DNA of 34,443 nt from positions 1 to 34,443 of the forward strand of contig DRQW01000205.1 in assembly GCA_011371305.1 (NCBI GenBank), read 5' to 3'. Shown piece by piece: positions 28,542 through 34,443 of the stretch. The DNA comes from Anaerolineae bacterium. GTDB taxonomy: Bacteria > Chloroflexota > Anaerolineae > J102. A model generated the notes under the pieces. It made no database searches. It saw only the letters and a list, made by a program, of their open reading frames with translations, and had not been told where the DNA came from. The position numbers and the translations under genes were made by a program. Within the stretch, counting starts at the first letter, position 1, and each line of letters begins with the position of its first letter.

Positions 28542-29399
28542 TCATACCAATGCGATAACCCGGCTCGGGCCGCCCGTCGCGCCCTGAATGGTAGGGCCTC
28601 CAGCCACTAGAATTGCTCCTTTGGGCGGCAATTCGCCCAGATTCGCCACATTTTCCATACCCCAGCGATTCTCGGGCAGCCAGGCATAATGGGTGTCGAA
28701 GGTCGTGCTAGGGCCATAATCCAGGCTCAAGGTGTCCACCACAATGCCTACGATATCCCGTTCTTCCAATAAAAACTGTACGGCTTCAACATGAAAGCCT
28801 GGGAAATGCATCACGCCGTTCTCATCTGCATTTCGGAATTTATCCGATTTAACGAACTCTTCCCAGCCGCTATACATGGCAACGATCCCCTTGGCGGGCA
28901 GGGGACCATGTTGCGATTCCCAGGTTTTGATATCGTCCGGTGTGAGTTGGGCATCTGGGTTTTCCTGGGCTTTTTTACGGATGTCAATAATGGCCAGTGG
29001 GCCGACGAGATTAGCCACCGGGATTTGATCCGCGCTCCAACCATTGGCTGAGAAGTGGATCGGTGCGTCCATGTGTGTGCCGGTATGTTCCACCAACAAC
29101 CAGCGCTTCATATTGAAGCCGTCCTTTTCAAAGGTGAAAAGGACTTCTTCTTCGTAATTTTGCGTGCCGCCGAAGGTGGGGAACGTGGGCCACAACGTGT
29201 GGGTGAGATCGACCACCCGAGAGAAGCTGTAGGTTGGCGTGCCCTGTGGGCTTTCCTGGGCTGGCGCTGTTTGTTTTGGTAGCTCGGGAACAGCGCAGGC
29301 GGCAAGTCCTATGCTGGCCGCGGAGACACCCGCGAGTCTGAGAAAGTTCCGGCGAGAAAGCCGACGCAATACCGTCTCTTGAACAAGAGGGGAGCACAT
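28542..29399 (-). CDS. Cyclase family (kynurenine formamidase-like) protein, Tat-exported lipoprotein
   Basis: Tat motif SRRNFLRLAG plus lipobox GLAAC; metal-binding HTGTHMDAPIHF. ATG at 29399 preceded by AAAGGAGGT. Confidence 0.9.
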   Translation of the reverse strand: MCSPLVQETVLRRLSRRNFLRLAGVSAASIGLAACAVPELPKQTAPAQESPQGTPTYSFSRVVDLTHTLWPTFPTFGGTQNYEEEVLFTFEKDGFNMKRWLLVEHTGTHMDAPIHFSANGWSADQIPVANLVGPLAIIDIRKKAQENPDAQLTPDDIKTWESQHGPLPAKGIVAMYSGWEEFVKSDKFRNADENGVMHFPGFHVEAVQFLLEERDIVGIVVDTLSLDYGPSTTFDTHYAWLPENRWGMENVANLGELPPKGAILVAGGPTIQGATGGPSRVIALV

Positions 29400-29746
29400 A
29401 CTGAACCTCCTTTCAAGGTGTGTGGGGCGAGATGTGACGGATCCAAGAAGGAAATTTTTGTAATTATACCCAGCTAAAGCAGAACGCCAAGTCAATCTTT
29501 TGGGGCTTCTTTTAATGCGAAAGTGCGTTGCCGTAAGAATTGGCAGGATAGAGGTTTGGGAATCAACATAGGAAGGTATTGGCGATATATTTAGGCCGAA
29601 CCGAATTCATGCACCAGCGCGGTTTCTTTGTGCTACGCGCTAAGGAATAAAGTACAATGTGGCCAAGAAAGTGAAAGTCAGGCTATTGAGTGTGGCGTCA
29701 GGAGAGCCCAGATGAGGCTTTGCACCCTGGCGCTTTTGGGTGGAGC

Positions 29747-30529
29747 CTATTGAGGGTCAGTCGCCCGCGCGACCAGAGTTTCGGTGTCCATAGGGGGCTG
29801 GCCCGGCCTCAGCCACAGCAGGAACTCTCGGTTGCCTTTCGGGCCGAGAATAGGGGAGGGGATGAGTCCGCGCGGGCCGAAATCATGATCGGCGGCCCAT
29901 TGGACGATCTCCCGCAGCACCTGGCGATGGACCGAGGGGTCTCGAACCACGCCGCCTCTTCCCACCTGCTCTCGTCCCGCTTCAAACTGAGGTTTGATCA
30001 GCGCGATGATTTGACCTCCGGGGGCCAACAGGCGTCTGGCCGCGGGCAACAGCAACCGCAGGGAAATGAACGAGGCGTCGATAGTAACCAGTTGGATGGG
30101 CTCAGGAAGTCCTTCGAGATAACGGGCGTTAGTGCGTTCCATGACCACGACCCGCGGGTCGTTGCGCAACCGCCAGTGCAACTGCCCGTAACCCACATCG
30201 ATGGCATAGACTTTTGCGGCCCCGCGCTGTAGCAGTACATCGGTGAACCCGCCCGTGGACGCCCCGATATCCGCACAGATCCAACCTTCGGGCGAGATGC
30301 CGAACGCGTCCAGGGCCGCGGCCAGCTTATATCCCCCCCGGCTGACATAGGGCAACTGCTCCCGAACCGTGATCTGCGCCCTGCTCGAAACCTTGTGTCC
30401 GGGCTTGGTGACGGTCCGGCCATCGACCGATACCCATCCGGCCATGATCATACGCTGGGCCTGTTCGCGGCTTTCGGCCAGGCCGCGAGCCACCAGCAGT
30501 TTGTCCAACCGTTCCTTGCTCATTGCCAT
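29747..30529 (-). CDS. tlyA: TlyA-family rRNA (cytidine-2'-O)-methyltransferase
   Basis: S4 domain [67 protein letters not shown]. Confidence 0.93.
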   Translation of the reverse strand: MAMSKERLDKLLVARGLAESREQAQRMIMAGWVSVDGRTVTKPGHKVSSRAQITVREQLPYVSRGGYKLAAALDAFGISPEGWICADIGASTGGFTDVLLQRGAAKVYAIDVGYGQLHWRLRNDPRVVVMERTNARYLEGLPEPIQLVTIDASFISLRLLLPAARRLLAPGGQIIALIKPQFEAGREQVGRGGVVRDPSVHRQVLREIVQWAADHDFGPRGLIPSPILGPKGNREFLLWLRPGQPPMDTETLVARATDPQ

Positions 30530-31002
30530 GTCTCTGGGGGCCAGCGGTAGACCTCGGTGAATCCCCGCATATTTTCTTCCCGTTCATGGTAGGGCTCCCC
30601 GTCGAGGATGTTCCAGGCGTGGCCCGCCAGGCCCGATGGCTCGTGTGTCTGGCGTTTACGCATGGCGAAGACGATACCCACGGGCAAGCCCACGCGACGG
30701 AGGAAGTGATAGCGGAGGAGGGAGCGGCGCAGGCACAGGCCAAAGGGGGAACTATGGTCGAGGAGGGCTAGCGCGTCCACTAGTTCTCGCACCGCCTCCT
30801 CGCTCCTACCAGCCCAGTCCGCGCGTTGGGGCGTGAGCCAGGCCAGGAAGTCGGGTAAGGCGAGGGCCTCGTAACGGGCGGGCATGGCCGCCTGCAAAGC
30901 CTGGATCTCAGCTGTCATCGCCCGGCCCGCGCGCGTGAGCTGGGCTCGGCCCAGGGTAAACCCGGCCGCGGCGTAGCGAAGGAAGGCGGCAGGAGAAGGC
31001 AT
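30520..31002 (-). CDS. Transglutaminase-like protein of the lasso peptide biosynthesis B2 type
   Basis: [31 protein letters not shown]...[14 protein letters not shown] (Cys...His-Ala-Trp). Start set to ATG at 31002; end overlaps tlyA start. Confidence 0.7.
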   Translation of the reverse strand: MPSPAAFLRYAAAGFTLGRAQLTRAGRAMTAEIQALQAAMPARYEALALPDFLAWLTPQRADWAGRSEEAVRELVDALALLDHSSPFGLCLRRSLLRYHFLRRVGLPVGIVFAMRKRQTHEPSGLAGHAWNILDGEPYHEREENMRGFTEVYRWPPETWQ

Positions 31003-31025
31003 GATGGGGGTGCTTGACCAAGGGG

Positions 31026-31472
31026 TTATCGCCGGGGGCAACGGGAGTTCCGTAGCGCGTTCATGTGGGTTGCAGGATCGACGATGACATAAACGCATTG
31101 ATGGGTAAACGGACCAGGGGTGAAGGTGCGCAGTGGGTCCGGAGGGATAATGCGCATCTCGCCTTCGAACACAACCAGCCAAACGGGCGAGTTTGCCCCC
31201 TTCTTTTTCCCAAAAGAAAGGCTATCATGGCGATCGATGAACCGACGTGCGCGAGCATGGGTGGTCTTTTCGATCCTGATGAGTTGCGGAGGCGCCTGAA
31301 ATTCGAGGCGGGAAGCTCCCAGAAATCGTTGGGCTTCTGTTACGATTTTTTGCTGCTCGGGTGGTAGGTGCTCCGTGTCGATGGGCGTTGATTGGGATGA
31401 ACAGCCCACCATGAATCCCAGCAGTACCAGCAAGGCTTGCCACAACAGCACTCGATTCATTCGCATGGTCAT
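31026..31472 (-). CDS. Small lipoprotein of unknown function
   Basis: Signal peptide MNRVLLWQALLVLLGFMVGC; ATG at 31472 overlaps the ribF-like stop (ATGA). Confidence 0.65.
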   Translation of the reverse strand: MTMRMNRVLLWQALLVLLGFMVGCSSQSTPIDTEHLPPEQQKIVTEAQRFLGASRLEFQAPPQLIRIEKTTHARARRFIDRHDSLSFGKKKGANSPVWLVVFEGEMRIIPPDPLRTFTPGPFTHQCVYVIVDPATHMNALRNSRCPRR

Positions 31473-32818
31473 GTATCGAAGAGGACTTGCGCCCGCCAAA
31501 GACCGCCTCTCTCTGCGGGTGGCGTAATAGCCAGGTCGTGGTAGGTAACGGCCTTGATATGGGCTAGATCGCTGGGGCCTACCCGTCCGAAGACCAGCGC
31601 CCGCAGGCGGGTCTCGGTCAGCTCCCGAATGAAGACATTTTGAACGACCAGCCCATGGGTTTCCTGTTGCCATAACAGCTCACTCAGCCAGCTTACCAGC
31701 AGGTCCTCCCGATCCGCCCCTTCCACCTCGATAGCTTGCTGTAGGGTTGGTCCCTCCACATCATAACCCGCTTGCAGCCCAAACATAGCAATGGCCGCGT
31801 GAATGTAAAGCTCCTCCAGGGTAGTCCCGAATACCTCCACCCCCCAGTCTGCGGTGTAAGGCAATTCGCGATAGCGCTCATAATCAGGGATGTGCGGGTT
31901 CTGGGATAGCAGCCATGAGGCCAGGTCCTTATCTCGGGCGATTTGGGCGATGAGGGCATCCAGGCTGGGAAATTTCATCTCATCTCGCAGCCGCGCGACA
32001 AAAGCCAATTCCAGACATCGTCCGTAAATATCCTCATCGAATCCAATGAGATGCGCTTCGATGAGGCGTTCCTTGCCATTGACCGTGGGGCGCACACCGA
32101 TATTCACCACCGCGGGAAAGCGCCTGTTTTCCACGGTGGCCCAGGCGGCATACACGCCATCCGCGGGATGCACGCGGTTTTGGGAAATGGTCAGGTTCGC
32201 GGTGGGGAAGCCGAGTTTCCGGCCGCGGTGCGCACCGTGCACCACCAGTCCGGAGATGGTAAAGAACCGCCCCAACCATACGTTGGCCCATTCCAGGTTG
32301 CCGCGCATGATGGTCTGGCGGATGAGAGAAGACCGTACAGGGATCCCTTCCCAACGGAATTCCGGAACGACATGGACGCGAACGCCGATTTTCTGACCGT
32401 ATTCGCGAAGAAATGCCACATTCCCGCGACGGGCGCGCCCCATCGCGAAATCAGGTCCAACCCAAAGATCGCTGAGCGCGAGATGGGCTTTCAGTAAATC
32501 CATGAACGCCTCGGGTTCCGTTTGGGCAGTTCGTCGGGTAAAGGGATGGATGATGGCAAAGTCAAGGCCGGCTTGGGCGTAAAGTTTCAGACGTTCGGCC
32601 AACGAATTGATACTCGCGATGGGTTGGTCTGGATGGAGGACGGAACGGGGATGGGGATGAAAAGTCAGTAGTCCACAAGCCGCACCATGGGCATGCGCAT
32701 CCGCCTGCATGGTGGCGATGAGCGCGCGATGGCCCCGGTGCATGCCATCGAAATTGCCGATGGTGAGATGGGTGGGACCCTGGAGCTGAGCAGCCGTGAT
32801 GGATTCGAATACCTGCAT
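31469..32818 (-). CDS. ribF: Bifunctional riboflavin kinase/FAD synthetase (RibF) fused to a C-terminal archease domain
   Basis: RibF: LTIGNFDGMHRGHRALI, RSSLIRQTIMRGN, HGAHRGRKLGFPTANL, GVYAAWATV. Archease-like (31469-31882): YRELPYTADWGVEVFGTTLEELYIHAAIAMFGL...DREDLLVSWLSELLWQQETHGLVV...IKAVTYHDLAI...WRAQVLFDT. Confidence 0.88.
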   Translation of the reverse strand: MQVFESITAAQLQGPTHLTIGNFDGMHRGHRALIATMQADAHAHGAACGLLTFHPHPRSVLHPDQPIASINSLAERLKLYAQAGLDFAIIHPFTRRTAQTEPEAFMDLLKAHLALSDLWVGPDFAMGRARRGNVAFLREYGQKIGVRVHVVPEFRWEGIPVRSSLIRQTIMRGNLEWANVWLGRFFTISGLVVHGAHRGRKLGFPTANLTISQNRVHPADGVYAAWATVENRRFPAVVNIGVRPTVNGKERLIEAHLIGFDEDIYGRCLELAFVARLRDEMKFPSLDALIAQIARDKDLASWLLSQNPHIPDYERYRELPYTADWGVEVFGTTLEELYIHAAIAMFGLQAGYDVEGPTLQQAIEVEGADREDLLVSWLSELLWQQETHGLVVQNVFIRELTETRLRALVFGRVGPSDLAHIKAVTYHDLAITPPAERGGLWRAQVLFDT

Positions 32819-32824
32819 GGGAGG

Positions 32825-33697
32825 TTATCGTGGGAGGTTTTTTAACCAATCAGGGAGTTGGTTCACATCGGTGAGGACGCCATCCGCGCCGAGATATCGC
32901 CAGCGTTCGGGATTATGGTCATGGTCGATGGCCACAAAAAGCACCGTCGCCCGGTTCCGTCCGGCCGGAAGCGCGCGATAATTCAATACCAGACGCAAGT
33001 CATCAATGCTATCCCCCACCATGACCGCATAAGAAGCCCCCAACGCCTCGATGGCCCGAACCAGTAGGTTGGGGTGGGGCTTATTGCCATCCTCATCGGT
33101 GAAGACCGCGTTGGGAACCAGAAGACCGTTGAAATCCAGCGCCGCCATCGGTGTGCGCATTTCGTTGCGATTACGACCTGTGATGATACCTGCGCGGCGC
33201 ACGCCCGCGGCTTTGAGCCGAGGGAAGAGATCGGCGTGCGCATAGGGACGTTCGGCGTGGGCAAAGCCGGGGCGGAATGCGATGACGGGTTCGCGGTCAT
33301 AGATGGCGGGATAACGGTCCGCCCCCCAATAGTAGGCGTCGTAAAGCCGTTGGAGTTCAGCGAAATCTGGGGCATGAGGCCCAGCGTAAAGTCGCGCCCA
33401 CGAAATGCCGCGGCCCGCGTTTTCTTCGGCCAGGTCAAACCAACTCTTTTCGGGTGGAATACGTCCCTCCGCGCGGGCTTGCAGCAACACAACCAGGGCC
33501 CAAATCATGTCCCAATCGCTGTTGAATCCTCCCGAACGCTTGAAAGCCCGGATGTGATCCAAATTCAGCCCGGCATCGGGCCAGCCATGTTCTCTGGCCA
33601 GGGTACGGGCTACATACAGCGTGCAGCGATTATAGGCATCCTGGGCCGCCCACAACACGCCATCTACGTCGAAGATGACGGTGTCTATCCGGTTCAT
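32825..33697 (-). CDS. HAD-superfamily hydrolase
   Basis: DTVIFDVDGVLWAAQDAYNRC (motif I), GIITGRNRNE, MVGDSIDDLRL. Start set to ATG at 33697, overlapping the upstream stop by 4 nt. Confidence 0.88.
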   Translation of the reverse strand: MNRIDTVIFDVDGVLWAAQDAYNRCTLYVARTLAREHGWPDAGLNLDHIRAFKRSGGFNSDWDMIWALVVLLQARAEGRIPPEKSWFDLAEENAGRGISWARLYAGPHAPDFAELQRLYDAYYWGADRYPAIYDREPVIAFRPGFAHAERPYAHADLFPRLKAAGVRRAGIITGRNRNEMRTPMAALDFNGLLVPNAVFTDEDGNKPHPNLLVRAIEALGASYAVMVGDSIDDLRLVLNYRALPAGRNRATVLFVAIDHDHNPERWRYLGADGVLTDVNQLPDWLKNLPR

Positions 33698-34224
33698 GGC
33701 ATGCGATTCCTGAAATAGGCTTGGTATCGCTGGCCGCGTTCCCGATACCGACGGGCGTTGTCCAAGATGGCATCCAGCTCTTGCTCGCGCACCGCCCGCG
33801 CGAATCGGGCGGGCACGCCTTTGTAAAGGGTGCGCGGGGGCACGACCATGCCCGGCGGCACCAACGCGCCCGCCGCGATGATCGCGCCGGCGCCGATATG
33901 CGCGCCGCTCAGCACGGTGGCATGGATGCCGATGAGCGCGCCATCTTCCACCACACATCCGTGCACCACCGCGGCGTGGCCGATAATCACATGTTTGCCG
34001 ATGAGCGTTGGAAAACCCGGGTCACAGTGGAGGACAACGTTGTCTTGCACACTGCTCCCTTCACCGATGAGGATGCGGTCCACATCGCCGCGTAGCACGG
34101 CGCCGAACCAGATGTTGGCCCCGGCCTCCACACGCACGTCACCGATGAGGGTGGCATTGGGCGCAATAAACGCGTCGGGGTGGATTTTTTCCGGCTGGTA
34201 TTCTATGACTTCAATGTTTGGCAT
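33694..34224 (-). CDS. Gamma carbonic anhydrase-like left-handed beta-helix protein
   Basis: Hexapeptide repeats; GDVDRILIGEGSSVQDNVVLHCDPGFPTLIGKHVIIGHAAVVHGC. Confidence 0.9.
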   Translation of the reverse strand: MPNIEVIEYQPEKIHPDAFIAPNATLIGDVRVEAGANIWFGAVLRGDVDRILIGEGSSVQDNVVLHCDPGFPTLIGKHVIIGHAAVVHGCVVEDGALIGIHATVLSGAHIGAGAIIAAGALVPPGMVVPPRTLYKGVPARFARAVREQELDAILDNARRYRERGQRYQAYFRNRMP

Positions 34225-34346
34225 AAGAATGATTACAAGGCAAAATCAGGAATATGGCTTGCCACGCTCTCAAGTTTAGCATGGATCGTTCCGTCTGACG
34301 AACCTGGGGGATGCACGGGCGTGTTGTTCAAGCCGTGTATGCTCAT

Positions 34347-34375
34347 TTTACACACACTCGGTGACGCGATACAAT
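34347..34375 (+). promoter_or_regulatory. Putative promoter of the terminal plus-strand gene
   Basis: TTTACA (34347-34352), 17-bp spacer, TACAAT (34370-34375), 7 nt before the ATG at 34383. Confidence 0.6.
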
Positions 34376-34382
34376 TTCTATC

Positions 34383-34443
34383 ATGAAAATCTTCATTCAT
34401 GGGCTGCTCAGTAGCGGCCAGGGGTTCAAAGCCCGTTTGCTGC
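34383..34443 (+). CDS. N-terminus of a probable alpha/beta-hydrolase-like protein (truncated by window end)
   Basis: MKIFIHGLLSSGQGFKARLL..., similar to the HGxxSS N-terminus of YqiA-type hydrolases; only ~20 residues visible. Confidence 0.45.
   Translation, partial: MKIFIHGLLSSGQGFKARLL

Noticed and set aside
32825-33958. Long N-terminal extension of the HAD hydrolase ORF (Arg/His/Gly-rich)
   Set aside because: The extension overlaps the gamma carbonic anhydrase gene in antisense-like low-complexity sequence; the real start is the ATG at 33697 with ATGA coupling.
1-34443. CRISPR arrays, transposases, integrases, rRNA or tRNA genes
   Set aside because: Searched by eye; no regularly spaced direct repeats of CRISPR type, no transposase motifs and no RNA gene signature found.

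Overview
Chromosomal segment, probably from a Chloroflexota-like bacterium (lineage inferred only from gene content and style). Most of it is housekeeping: fmt, aspS, hisI, trmFO, tlyA, a ribF-type gene, a class A penicillin-binding protein, a response regulator/histidine kinase pair, a gamma carbonic anhydrase-like protein and a HAD hydrolase. Several loci stand out. (1) A compact minus-strand three-gene cassette (about 14994-21988) encodes an astacin-like metalloprotease with no evident signal peptide, a lipoprotein with two tandem pieces resembling the C-terminal part of oligopeptide-binding proteins, and a 1222-aa CHAT protease + STAND-type NTPase + multi-TM protein. The STAND P-loop has Ile in place of the Walker A Lys. 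This is the best candidate for an undescribed conflict, cell-death or surveillance system. (2) A LarC-like protein has a complete-looking TrmO (tRNA m6t6A37 methyltransferase) domain inserted in it, and that domain carries a 33-aa His-rich loop; the LarC C-terminal domain is missing. (3) RibF is fused in frame to an archease domain. (4) A lipoprotein has a Met-rich repeat tract (23 Met in 134 residues) and sits divergent from a response regulator; the shared intergenic region holds helically phased CTTACA/TGTAAG boxes. (5) A transglutaminase-like lasso-B2-type protein occurs outside any visible lasso cluster. No CRISPR, rRNA, tRNA or transposon was supported. All family calls come from reading motifs by eye; no database search was run.
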